Source: Amycolatopsis sp. WAC 01376
Lineage (GTDB): Bacteria > Actinomycetota > Actinomycetes > Mycobacteriales > Pseudonocardiaceae
DNA: 64,000 nucleotides
Assembly (NCBI RefSeq): GCF_003947415.1
Contig: NZ_QHKL01000003.1
Coordinates: 682,001-746,000 of the forward strand
Reading direction: 5' to 3'
A program made the translations under genes and the position numbers. Under the pieces are notes generated by a model. The model saw only the letters and a list, made by a program, of their open reading frames with translations. It made no database searches and had not been told where the DNA came from. Of the stretch, positions 33,592-41,343 are shown piece by piece; within the stretch, counting starts at the first letter, position 1, and each line of letters starts with the position of its first letter.

Positions 33592-34071
33592 ATGACCGGA
33601 GATCCCGGAGTCGATGCGTTGATCCGGCAGTGGGCCGCGGAACGCGAGCAGACCCCCGAGGAGCAGGAGGCCGACCGCATCGCGTCGGCGTGGCTGGCGG
33701 ACGTGCGGCAGGCTCCCGGCATTCCCGGCCAGCGTCAGCAGTCCGGTCAGGCGCGCTGGGCGCCGGTCGAGGCCGCCGATCCCGGCTACCTCGACGCGAT
33801 GCGCAGCCGGCTCCCGGAGGTCCCGCAGGACCTGCTCGTCGCGGCCGCCGGCTGGTGGCAGATGGTCGGCGGCGTCGCCGAGGCCGAAGCCTGGTGGGAC
33901 GCCGGCATCAGCCCGCTCGACCAGCGCGCCCTCGACTACCGCGCGGCCGGGCTCGCCCCGTCCGACCTGAGCCGTCGTCTCGGCCCCATGACCGTCTTGC
34001 AGCACCTTCGCCGCGGCAGCGCCCCGGCCTGGTGCGTGGCGCGGCTGGCGAGGCAGCAGAAGTCCGCCTGA
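33592..34071 (+). CDS. Conserved hypothetical protein
   Basis: A 159-residue cytoplasmic protein. The N-terminal half is acidic and helical (WAAEREQTPEEQEADRI); the C-terminal half is Trp/Arg/Leu-rich (AAAGWWQMVGGVAEAEAWW, then LAPSDLSRRLGPMTVLQHLR). No known domain can be named. AGGAGG stands six bases before the ATG, a strong ribosome site, so it is a genuine gene. The downstream gene encodes a lytic transglycosylase, but no link is evident. Confidence 0.75.
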   Translation: MTGDPGVDALIRQWAAEREQTPEEQEADRIASAWLADVRQAPGIPGQRQQSGQARWAPVEAADPGYLDAMRSRLPEVPQDLLVAAAGWWQMVGGVAEAEAWWDAGISPLDQRALDYRAAGLAPSDLSRRLGPMTVLQHLRRGSAPAWCVARLARQQKSA

Positions 34072-34202
34072 TGAGAACTTCTCGCACACGCGGGTGAACC
34101 GGCGTGGCAGGGGCGATCTCGACCAGCGCGTAACGCTAACCTGCGCGGGCTCGTTGTTCGAGCATCGGTCGTGATCGCCGCCCACGCTGGAGGACCCGCT
34201 TC

Positions 34203-35090
34203 GTGCGCACCACCCCGGAAAACGACGAGCTCGTCGCCGACCCGGCCACGCCCGCTCCGCCACGTCGCGGGGTGGGCGCCGCCGTACTCGGCAGGCTGGT
34301 GATCGTGCTGGCCGTGCTCGGCCTCGCCGGGGGCGGGATCTGGCTGGTGACCAAGGCTTCCGCCCCGGTCGCGAGCCCGACGACGATGGAGATCCCCGCG
34401 CTGCAGGTCAAGGCGGCCGACGTCAAACCCGGCTCGGTCGCCCCGGTCAACGCCACTCTCGCGGGCGGCGCCACTCAGCAGACCGCGCCGCAGCAGGCGC
34501 AGCCGAAGCCGGGCAAGGACCCGCTGACCGGCTGGACCGAGCGGGCGGCACAGGCCACCGGCATCCCGGCCAGGGCGCTGTTCGCCTACGGCAACGCCGA
34601 ACTGGCGATGCGCCAGATGCAGCCCGGCTGCAAGATCTCGTGGGCGACCCTGGCGGGCATCGGCCGGATCGAGTCGAACCACGGCCAGTACGGCGGCGCC
34701 GTCCTCGGCCAGGACGGACGGCCATCGAAGCCGATCATCGGCGTCCCGCTCGACGGGTCGCCCGGCGTGAAGGCGATCGGCGACACCGACCGAGGCCAGT
34801 TCGACGGGGACGCGGCCGTCGACCGCGCGGTCGGCCCGATGCAGTTCATCCCCAGCACCTGGCGCCGCTACGCCGCCGACGGCAACCGCGACGGCGTCGG
34901 CGACCCGCAGCAGATCGACGACGCGACACTGGCGGCGGCGCGCTACCTGTGCGTGAACAACCGCGACATGTCGGCCGCCTCGGGCTGGTGGCAGGGGATC
35001 CTGTCGTACAACAACTCGACCGAGTACGCGCAGAAGGTCTTCGGGCTGGCGGACGACTACGCGAAGGCCGTCGCCGCGGGCCGCTCGTGA
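34203..35090 (+). CDS. Membrane-anchored lytic murein transglycosylase (MltB-like)
   Basis: A 295-residue cell-wall enzyme that cleaves peptidoglycan between N-acetylmuramic acid and N-acetylglucosamine. TM or signal-anchor LVIVLAVLGLAGGGIWLV lies at residues about 33-50, followed by a Gln/Pro-rich linker. The catalytic Glu is in LAGIGRIESNHGQYGG; AVGPMQFIPSTWRRYAADGN is the second signature, and ARYLCVNNRD and GILSYNNSTEY complete the lysozyme-like fold. GGAGG precedes the GTG at 34203. A long perfect palindrome lies after the stop. Confidence 0.9.
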   Translation: MRTTPENDELVADPATPAPPRRGVGAAVLGRLVIVLAVLGLAGGGIWLVTKASAPVASPTTMEIPALQVKAADVKPGSVAPVNATLAGGATQQTAPQQAQPKPGKDPLTGWTERAAQATGIPARALFAYGNAELAMRQMQPGCKISWATLAGIGRIESNHGQYGGAVLGQDGRPSKPIIGVPLDGSPGVKAIGDTDRGQFDGDAAVDRAVGPMQFIPSTWRRYAADGNRDGVGDPQQIDDATLAAARYLCVNNRDMSAASGWWQGILSYNNSTEYAQKVFGLADDYAKAVAAGRS

Positions 35091-35116
35091 GTTTCGGTCC
35101 GTGAGGGCGCTCTGAA

Positions 35117-35173
35117 ATGTCATGAAAGGGTCGTTCAGGACAAAAAATGTCCTGAACGACCCTTTCATGACAT
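35117..35173. repeat. Family A palindrome A7 (26-bp arms)
   Basis: ATGTCATGAAAGGGTCGTTC plus AGGACA (35117-35142) is exactly complementary to 35148-35173, with an AAAAA loop. It lies 26 bases after the transglycosylase stop. The inner stem (AGGACA/TGTCCT) differs completely from other copies but still pairs. Confidence 0.85.
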
Positions 35174-35263
35174 CCAGGGGAGGGCGCATCATCCCTCGCG
35201 GACCGGCTCGGGACCAAGGTCCCGAGCGCCCAGGTCGGCGAAGTTTCCCACCGCGACCAGTGC

Positions 35264-35269
35264 TAGCGT
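35264..35269 (+). promoter_or_regulatory. Leaderless-type -10 (TAGCGT)
   Basis: TAGCGT, then six bases, then the GTG at 35276 of the following gene. Same arrangement as at 445, 7845, 17414 and 19942. Confidence 0.45.
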
Positions 35270-35275
35270 CGATGC

Positions 35276-35647
35276 GTGTCCGCATCGTCAGCCACCCTGC
35301 GCCGTCTCGGCATCGCCGGCGTCTGCCTGGTGAGCCTGGCGCTGTGCTGCGGGCTCGCCTGGTGGCAGTGGGAGCGGTTCTCCTCGGCGAGCGGGACGTT
35401 CCAGAACCTCGGCTATGTGTTGCAGTGGCCGCTGTTCGGGCTGTTCCCCGCGTTCATGTTCTGGCGGATCCGCAAGCTCCGCCGTCAGGCCGCCGAGGCC
35501 GACGCCCAGGAAACGGTGGCCGAGCTCGCCGTTCCCGAGGTGCCCGCGCCCCGGCAGCGGCGCGCCCCGGCGCCGCCGCCCCCCGAGGACGACGAGCTCG
35601 CCGCGTACAACAGGTACCTTCGCGAACTCAACGCCCGCGATCAGTAG
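35276..35647 (+). CDS. Small membrane protein, partner of DUF3817 gene
   Basis: A 123-residue protein with two hydrophobic segments (LGIAGVCLVSLALCCGLAWW and LQWPLFGLFPAFMFW) and a cytoplasmic C-terminal half with a Pro-rich linker (APRQRRAPAPPPPEDDELAA) and a conserved YNRYLRELNARD end. This pair with a DUF3817 gene is common in actinobacteria; function unknown. Starts at GTG 35276 by leaderless spacing. The DUF3817 gene begins 24 bases after the stop. Confidence 0.78.
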   Translation: MSASSATLRRLGIAGVCLVSLALCCGLAWWQWERFSSASGTFQNLGYVLQWPLFGLFPAFMFWRIRKLRRQAAEADAQETVAELAVPEVPAPRQRRAPAPPPPEDDELAAYNRYLRELNARDQ

Positions 35648-35671
35648 TTCCCCAGAGAGGTTCGAGACCCT

Positions 35672-36025
35672 ATGACCACCCGAACTGACGACGCCGCCCC
35701 GGCCCGCCCGGTTTCGCTGGGCGGACCGCTGATCCGCTTCCGCGTCGCGGCGTACGCCACCGGTGTGGCCCTGCTCGGGCTGGTCGTCGAGATGCTGCTG
35801 CAGTACGTCTTCCGCGTGGAGCTGCCCCAGTTCGTGAAGATGATCCCCATGGTCCACGGCGGGCTCTACCTGGTCTACCTGCTGCTCGCGGTCGACCTCG
35901 CGATCAAGGCCCGCTGGTCGATGAAGGGCACCCTCCTCGTGCTGATCGCCGGCTGCATCCCGTTCTTCTCCTTCGTGATGGAGCGCAAGGTCACGCACAA
36001 GGTCCAGGCGGGCGCGAAGCTCTAA
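35672..36025 (+). CDS. DUF3817 integral membrane protein
   Basis: A 117-residue membrane protein matching DUF3817: FRVAAYATGVALLGLVVEML is TM1 with the conserved Arg-Tyr start, MIPMVHGGLYLVYLLLAVDL is TM2 with the conserved HG, and GTLLVLIAGCIPFFSFVMER is TM3. The family has no known function. An AGAGAGG ribosome site precedes the ATG. The stop overlaps the convergent MFS gene by three bases. Confidence 0.88.
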   Translation: MTTRTDDAAPARPVSLGGPLIRFRVAAYATGVALLGLVVEMLLQYVFRVELPQFVKMIPMVHGGLYLVYLLLAVDLAIKARWSMKGTLLVLIAGCIPFFSFVMERKVTHKVQAGAKL

Positions 36026-37443
36026 GCCCGGCGCCGGAAGGTCAGCGCCACCAGGAAGGACACCGCCGTCACCACGGCGGCGGCGGTGAACGCCGCGGTC
36101 ATCCCGTCGACGGTGGTCTCCGCCGGAGTGCCGGACGGCGTCCGCGTCACCGCGCCGAACACGGTGATCAGGATCGCCAGCCCCAAGGTCGCCCCGACCT
36201 GCTGCAACGTCTGCAAGGCGCCGCCCGCGGCCCCCGCGTCGTCGGTCGGGACCGTCGCCATGATGATCACGCTGAGCGGGGAGAACGCCAGCCCCGCGCC
36301 GACGCCCATCAGCAGCATCGGGCCGAGCAGATGGGAAAAGTAGCCGCCGTCCGTGGTGAGCGTGGTCAGCCAGACGACCCCGCCGGTCATCAGCGCGGTC
36401 CCGGTCAGCGCGAGTGGTTTCGGCCCGAACCGGGGGAGCAGCTTCGGGATCAGCCTGCTGAGCCCGAACATGCAGACCGCCATCGGCAGGAACGCGAAGC
36501 CGGTCTCCAGCGCGGCGAAGCCCGCGATGTCCTGCAGGAACTGGGTCAGGAAGAAGAACATCGACATCATGGCCATCGGCCCGAGGAAGAAGTTGACGTA
36601 GGCCGCCGCGCGGTCGCGTTCGGCGAACAGGCGCAACGGGATCAGCGGCTCGCTGACCCTGGTCTCGATGGTGACGAACGCGGCCAGCAGCGCCAGTCCC
36701 GTGGCGAGAGCGCCGAGGGTGATCAGGTCACCCCAACCGTGCGAAGCGGCGTGGGTGAAGGCGAACACCAGCGAGCCGACGCCGAAGGTGCCGGTGAACG
36801 CGCCGGGAAGGTCCAGCCGGGCGCGTCGCCGGGGAGGGTCGGCGACGTAGCGCGAGGCGAGCAGGACGATCGCGAGCCCGAACGGGACGTTGATGTACAG
36901 CGCCGCGCGCCACGAGATCCATTCGGTCAGCAGCCCGCCGAGCAGCAGGCCGATCGCGAAACCGCTGCTGGACATCGCCGAGAACAACGCCAGCGCGCGC
37001 ACCCGTGCCTTGGCTTCGGTGAAGGTGCTGGTGATCAGCGCGAGAGTGCTCGGCCCGGCGAGCGCGGCGCCGACGCCCTGCGCGATGCGGGCGGCGATCA
37101 GCAGTTCCGCCGAACCGGCGAGGCCGCCGAACAGGGAGGCGGCGGTGAACACGGCCGCGCCGACGACGAACATCCGGCGGCGCCCGAACACGTCACCCGC
37201 CCGGCCGCCGAGCAGCAGCAAGCCGCCGAACACCAGGCTGTACGCCGTCATCACCCAGGAGAGGCCAGTGTCGGTGAAGCCGAGTTCGGACTGGATGCGG
37301 GGGAGCGCGACGTTCATCACCGTCGCGTCGAGGATGAGCATGAGCTGGCAGGTCAGGATGATGGGGAGGACCAGCCGGTGTGGAGGTGGTAGGGCCCCGG
37401 CCGTCTCCGGCCTAGGCTCGGCACGCAGGGTTCGTTCGGTCAA
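36022..37443 (-). CDS. MFS drug exporter, DHA2 (EmrB/QacA) family
   Basis: A 473-residue transporter with about 14 predicted membrane helices. Motif A GGRAGDVFGRRRMF, motif C-like GVGAALAGPSTLALI and the QLMLILDATVMNVALPRIQ first helix with the DHA2 Asp are present. It should export toxic compounds with protons. I place the start at the TTG at 37443, six bases after GGAG; a TTG four codons earlier is possible. It diverges from a TetR repressor, and the gap holds three related operator-like palindromes, so it is very likely repressed by it. Confidence 0.87.
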   Translation of the reverse strand: MTERTLRAEPRPETAGALPPPHRLVLPIILTCQLMLILDATVMNVALPRIQSELGFTDTGLSWVMTAYSLVFGGLLLLGGRAGDVFGRRRMFVVGAAVFTAASLFGGLAGSAELLIAARIAQGVGAALAGPSTLALITSTFTEAKARVRALALFSAMSSSGFAIGLLLGGLLTEWISWRAALYINVPFGLAIVLLASRYVADPPRRRARLDLPGAFTGTFGVGSLVFAFTHAASHGWGDLITLGALATGLALLAAFVTIETRVSEPLIPLRLFAERDRAAAYVNFFLGPMAMMSMFFFLTQFLQDIAGFAALETGFAFLPMAVCMFGLSRLIPKLLPRFGPKPLALTGTALMTGGVVWLTTLTTDGGYFSHLLGPMLLMGVGAGLAFSPLSVIIMATVPTDDAGAAGGALQTLQQVGATLGLAILITVFGAVTRTPSGTPAETTVDGMTAAFTAAAVVTAVSFLVALTFRRRA

Positions 37444-37472
37444 GGAATACTCCAAAGACGTAACGAGATGAA

Positions 37473-37556
37473 GCGGAGAGACTCTCCACTTGAGGTCGTG
37501 AGCGATGATATGGAGGCAGTCTCCGCTTACGCAAGTGGATTCGGAGAACCTCTCCG
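37473..37556. promoter_or_regulatory. Three operator-like palindromes between MFS and TetR genes
   Basis: GCGGAGAGACTCTCCAC (37473-37489), TGGAGGCAGTCTCCG (37511-37525) and CGGAGAACCTCTCCG (37542-37556) share the half-site CGGAGA/TCTCCG; the last is perfect. Centres are 37-31 bases apart. Probable binding sites of the TetR product. Confidence 0.7.
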
Positions 37557-37580
37557 TTTTCGTCGCCCGAGGAGGTGCAG

Positions 37581-38150
37581 ATGGTCACGGCCGATCCGGC
37601 CCGCCCCATGCGCGCGGACGCGCGGCGCAACTACGAGCGCATCGTGGCCGTGGCGAAGGAGGCTTTCACCGCCGACGGCGTGGACGTGCCCGCCGACGAC
37701 ATCGCCAAACGCGCCGGGGTCGGCGCGGGCACGCTGTACCGGCACTTCCCGACGCGCGACAAACTGATCGAGGCCGTCTACCGCGACGAGATCGACGGAT
37801 TGGCGCAGCAGGCCTACGACCTGCTCGACGAGTTGCCACCGGGCAAGGCGCTCGAGACGTGGCTGGCCACGCACGTCATCTACGTGGTCGAGAAGCACGG
37901 GCTCGCGATGACACTGAAGGCGTCCGTCGACGCGGGCTCCGAAGTCTTCGGCTGGTGTCAGTCGCGGTTGCGGGCCGCCGCCGACACGATCGTGAAGGCG
38001 GCGCAGGACGAGGGCGCGCTCAGGGCCGACGTCACCGGCGTCGACATCCTGCGGCTCGGCCACGGCCTGGGTTCGGCGGCGAGCAAGGCTTCGGAGGAGG
38101 ACACGAAGCGGCTTCTCGCGATCGTGCTGGACGGCCTCCGGACGCCATGA
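37581..38150 (+). CDS. TetR-family repressor of the divergent MFS exporter
   Basis: A 189-residue TetR regulator. YERIVAVAKEAFTADGVDVP and GVGAGTLYRHFPTRDKLIEA form the DNA-binding domain. The ligand domain has the TetR_C_33-like layout (LETWLATHVIYVVEKHGLAM). ATG 37581 follows GAGGAGG. The stop codon TGA (38148-38150) lies within the left arm of a family A palindrome, so the protein ends LRTP only because of the repeat. Confidence 0.87.
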   Translation: MVTADPARPMRADARRNYERIVAVAKEAFTADGVDVPADDIAKRAGVGAGTLYRHFPTRDKLIEAVYRDEIDGLAQQAYDLLDELPPGKALETWLATHVIYVVEKHGLAMTLKASVDAGSEVFGWCQSRLRAAADTIVKAAQDEGALRADVTGVDILRLGHGLGSAASKASEEDTKRLLAIVLDGLRTP

Positions 38151-38196
38151 ACGGTCCGTTCCTGGCAAATTTTGCAAGGAACGGACCGTTCATGGC
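38144..38196. repeat. Family A palindrome A8 (contains the tetR stop codon)
   Basis: GCCATGAACGGTCCGTTCCT and its complement flank GGCAAATTTTGCA. Arms are near-perfect over 26 bp. The TetR stop TGA is the ATGA of the left arm. Convergent gap with the symporter gene. Confidence 0.85.
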
Positions 38197-38279
38197 GCGC
38201 GTCAGGGGGTTCGGCGCGTTCGCTTGTCGAGCCCGGTCGCCGTCTGTGCCCAGCCTGCCCAGCGACCGACGTCCGCGTT

Positions 38280-38326
38280 GCGAAAGCCACTTTCGCAACC
38301 TTCAACGTCGCGAAAGTGGCTTTCGC
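38280..38326. repeat. Family C double palindrome
   Basis: GCGAAAGCCACTTTCGC (38280-38296) and GCGAAAGTGGCTTTCGC (38310-38326) are exact complements with a 13-base spacer. Each arm alone is also a hairpin (GCGAAAG-CTTTCGC). It lies between A8 and the symporter stop. Half-arms of the same type occur near 8575 and 19883. Confidence 0.8.
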
Positions 38327-38371
38327 GGCATGCCGCGGCCGCGAGGCTCGCCGGTCCGCGGCGGGCGCGCG

Positions 38372-39946
38372 TCAGGAGCCGATCCCGGTGAGGGACCGCA
38401 CCTCCATCTCCGCGTGCTTGACCGGATCGGCCTTCGAGCGGCCGACGAAGGTGCCCACGAACCCGCACAGGAACGAGAACGGGATCGACACCAGGCCCGG
38501 GTTCTTCAGCGGGAACCAGTGGAAGTCGACGCTCTTGATGATCGAGTCCGCGGCCCCGGACATCACCGGCGAGAAGAACACGAGCACCAGGCTCGCGATC
38601 AGCCCGCCGTAGATGCCCCACAGCGTGCCGGTGGTGTTGAAGCGTTTCCAGAACAGCGAGTACAGCAGCGTCGAGAGGTTCGCCGACGCCGCGACGGCGA
38701 ACGCCAGTGCCACCAGGAACGCGATGTTCTGCCCGTTCGCCAGGATGCCGCCGACGATCGCGAACGCCCCGACGGCGACCGCGGTCAGCCGGGCGACCCG
38801 GACCTCCGCGGCCGGTTCCGCCTTGCCGTTCTTGAAGATGTTGGCGTAGACGTCGTGGGCGAAGGAGGCGGACGCGGTGATCGTCAGCCCGGCGACGACG
38901 GCGAGGATGGTCGCGAAGGCCACCGCCGAGACGACGCCGAGCAGGACGGTGCCGCCGATGTTCAGCGCGAGCAGCGGCGCCGCCGAGTTCTCCCCGCCGG
39001 GCGCGTTCTTGATCGCCTCCGGGCCGACCAGCGCGGCCGCGCCGAAGCCGATGACCAGCGTGCAGAGGTAGAAGAGGGTCATGCAGGCGGTCGCCCAGAC
39101 CACCGAGCGCCGCGCCTCGCGCGAGTTCGGCACGGTGTAGAAGCGCATCAGCACGTGCGGGAGCGCGGCGGCGCCGAGGACCAGTGCCAGCGCCAGCGAG
39201 ACGAAGTCGAGCTTCGTGACCTCGCTCTTGCCGTAAGAGCCGCCGGGCTGCAGCAGTTCGTCACCGAGCGGGCTGTTGTCGGCGGCGGCCGCGAGCCGGT
39301 TCGAGAAGCTGAAACCGAACTTGCCGAACAGGAACACGGTGATCAGCGCGCCGGTCAGCAGCAGGATGGTCGCCTTGATGATCTGCACCCATGTGGTGCC
39401 CTTCATCCCGCCGACCAGCACGTACAGCACCATGACGACACCGACGACGCCGATCACCAGCGCCTGGCCGATGCCGCCGTGGATGTCCAGCAGCAGCGCC
39501 ACCAGCCCGCCGGCACCCGCCATCTGCGCGAGCATGTAGAAGAAGGAGATCACCAGCGTCGACGTCGCGGCCGCGGCGCGGACCGGGCGCTGCTTCATGC
39601 GGAAGCTGAGCACGTCGCCCATGGTGAAGCGGCCGGTGTTGCGCAGCAGTTCCGCGATCAGCAGCAGATCGACCATCCACGCGACGAGGAACCCGATCGA
39701 GTACAGGAAGCCGTCGTAGCCGTGGATCGCGATCGCCCCGGCGATACCGAGGAACGACGCCGCCGAGAGGAAGTCACCCGAAAGCGCGATGCCGTTCTGC
39801 CGTCCGGTGAAGGCGCTGCCCGCGGCGTAGTAGTCCGAAGTGGACGAGTTGCGCGTGCTGACGCGGTACACCACGTACAGGGTGATCGCGACGAAGAGCG
39901 CGAACACCGCGATGTTCAGCACCGGGTTGTTGTCGGGGATGCTCAT
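38372..39946 (-). CDS. actP: Sodium:solute symporter, acetate/monocarboxylate type
   Basis: A 524-residue transporter of the solute:sodium symporter family with about 13 membrane helices. The first third includes YYAAGSAFTGRQNGIALSGD and FLSAASFLGIAGAIAIHGYD, the substrate and sodium region of ActP/MctC-type carriers. GGMKGTTWVQIIKA is the family signature. Acetate, propionate or pyruvate uptake is likely. The ATG overlaps the stop of the upstream DUF485 gene by four bases, the standard yjcH-actP arrangement. The name is by similarity in layout only. Confidence 0.87.
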   Translation of the reverse strand: MSIPDNNPVLNIAVFALFVAITLYVVYRVSTRNSSTSDYYAAGSAFTGRQNGIALSGDFLSAASFLGIAGAIAIHGYDGFLYSIGFLVAWMVDLLLIAELLRNTGRFTMGDVLSFRMKQRPVRAAAATSTLVISFFYMLAQMAGAGGLVALLLDIHGGIGQALVIGVVGVVMVLYVLVGGMKGTTWVQIIKATILLLTGALITVFLFGKFGFSFSNRLAAAADNSPLGDELLQPGGSYGKSEVTKLDFVSLALALVLGAAALPHVLMRFYTVPNSREARRSVVWATACMTLFYLCTLVIGFGAAALVGPEAIKNAPGGENSAAPLLALNIGGTVLLGVVSAVAFATILAVVAGLTITASASFAHDVYANIFKNGKAEPAAEVRVARLTAVAVGAFAIVGGILANGQNIAFLVALAFAVAASANLSTLLYSLFWKRFNTTGTLWGIYGGLIASLVLVFFSPVMSGAADSIIKSVDFHWFPLKNPGLVSIPFSFLCGFVGTFVGRSKADPVKHAEMEVRSLTGIGS

Positions 39947-40365
39947 CGCTCACCCGCCCCGACGGAGGCCCGCAGCGCCTCGACCTTGGGGTCGAGCCGC
40001 TTGTTAGCGAACTTCAGGTAGGCGATGGTGATCAGGATCGTGCTGGCGAACTGGCCGAGCCCGAGCAGGATGCCGACGTTGACCTCGCCCCACACCTTCC
40101 GGCTCATGAAGTCGTGCGCGTAGGCCGCCAGCAGCACGAACGTCATGTACCAGGTGAAGAACAGCAGGCTCATCGGGAACACGAACCGGCGGAAGGTCTT
40201 GCGCAGCGCGACGAACTCCTTGCCGTGCTGGATCCGGTCGAAGTCGGGGCCGGTGGCGCGCGGCGGCGGGGGAGCGGGCCGGCGCTCGCGGACGAACAGC
40301 GCGGGCATCTGCCCGGTGTCCTCCAGGGCGTTGCTCGCCGCGTAAGGACGCGCGACGTCGGGCAT
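39943..40365 (-). CDS. DUF485 membrane partner of the symporter
   Basis: A 140-residue DUF485 (YjcH-type) protein. The N-terminal 50 residues are Pro/Arg-rich; two membrane helices follow (FVFPMSLLFFTWYMTFVLLA and GILLGLGQFASTILITIAYL) with the conserved FxxLxxxFRRFVFP block before them and FANKRLDPKVE after. Members always accompany acetate-type symporters. ATG 40365 has GGAGGA five bases upstream, better than the ATG at 40386. Confidence 0.88.
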   Translation of the reverse strand: MPDVARPYAASNALEDTGQMPALFVRERRPAPPPPRATGPDFDRIQHGKEFVALRKTFRRFVFPMSLLFFTWYMTFVLLAAYAHDFMSRKVWGEVNVGILLGLGQFASTILITIAYLKFANKRLDPKVEALRASVGAGER

Positions 40366-41015
40366 GGGTTCCTCCGGGGCTTGCATCCGTGGCGCGGTAC
40401 GGGAGCGCACATACTAACTACGGCTTCACGCGCTCTGAATAGGCGACCCCGGTTCCGCGAAGGCAAGCGCTCGGTATTCGGTTTTACCTCGTATTAGTGT
40501 TTCCGGAAATCGTTTCGGCCGGAATGAACCGGCTTTATCACTCGTAATAGTGAGCAGGGTTGTCACGCCGGGTCGTCGCCCGAACGGCCCACTGCGGCAA
40601 ACGATGGACGGTGACCACGCTCTGTCCCTCGTTTTGGTGACAGATCGTAGTTTCGCTACCGGCTCGCGACGGGTTCCGATACCGTGCCCGCCATCCCGGA
40701 CCGGGGAAGATCCCCCGCTTCACCGGGCGTCTCGAAAGAAATCACCACGTCGGGCGACAATGAACCGGCTTGGGCGGCAAGGCCACAACATCGGGCACAT
40801 ATTTGGGCTTGACCCACCCGTTGGGGGCACGGAAAGTAGTTCGACCGGGCGACGCGGCTACCGTACGTGGGCTGAACGGGTGATAAGGGCACCCTGTGTA
40901 TCCGCGCAAGCCGTAACCGGAATTCCCTCGTTTGTGACGCGCAGGCGGATTTCGGGCCCCGTAGATCGTTCGTGAACACACTTTTCGCTGGTCAGCCCCC
41001 GTATGCCGAACGGAA

Positions 41016-41042
41016 TTGACGGCACCCGGATTGGTGTACGAT
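41016..41042 (+). promoter_or_regulatory. Candidate conservon promoter
   Basis: TTGACG (41016-41021) and TACGAT (41037-41042) are separated by 15 bases, short for sigma-A; using GATTCT as -10 gives 18. A transcript from here would have a 5' leader of about 290 bases. Confidence 0.35.
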
Positions 41043-41110
41043 TCTTTGGCCCGGCTGACCCGCTGTGACCGATTGGCAAAGAAAAGTTGATCTCGACGAC
41101 CATGCACTTC

Positions 41111-41136
41111 GCAGGTTGCGACCTGCACGTGCAGGT
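41111..41136 (+). promoter_or_regulatory. Mutually exclusive hairpins in the conservon 5' leader
   Basis: GCAGGT (41111-41116), ACCTGC (41121-41126) and GCAGGT (41131-41136) occur in a row, so the middle segment can pair with either neighbour. The second pairing is the perfect 16-bp palindrome ACCTGCACGTGCAGGT (41121-41136). It could be an RNA switch or simply a protein operator. Confidence 0.4.
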
Positions 41137-41343
41137 GCAAGACCTCTCGATGCGGACCGGTGTACCCAGGGACACTCGGGACACCCGGATCGCCGGACAG
41201 GGTCCCTCACGTCGCGATCGATCACGGGGTCAGTCCGGGGTCGAGTTCCCCGCGAGCGGACGTCTCGCGGGAACGGACGCCTCAGACCGTGCCAGGACGC
41301 CGGACAGGGAGTCACCTACGTGACCGTTGCAGGAGAAGGCCAA

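Larger units (their letters stand above)
40366..41343. other. 978-bp non-coding divergent region before cvnA
   Basis: The longest gene-free stretch in the window, visibly richer in A/T than the flanks. No ORF here has convincing protein features on either strand. It must hold the promoters of the symporter pair and of the conservon. Visible elements: TCACTCGTAATAGTGA (around 40536-40551), a promoter-like pair at 41016-41042, alternative hairpins at 41111-41136 and a strong stem at 41246-41274. Confidence 0.7.

Noticed and set aside
37505-40021. Plus-strand open frame of over 800 codons running through tetR and opposite the symporter
   Set aside because: It crosses two palindromic repeats and two real genes in other frames; composition is Arg/Asp/Gln-rich and not protein-like.
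40550-40975. Possible gene in the 978-bp gap before cvnA
   Set aside because: The 141-codon frame has no ribosome site, Arg/Ser/Pro-biased composition and low third-position GC contrast compared with true genes here.
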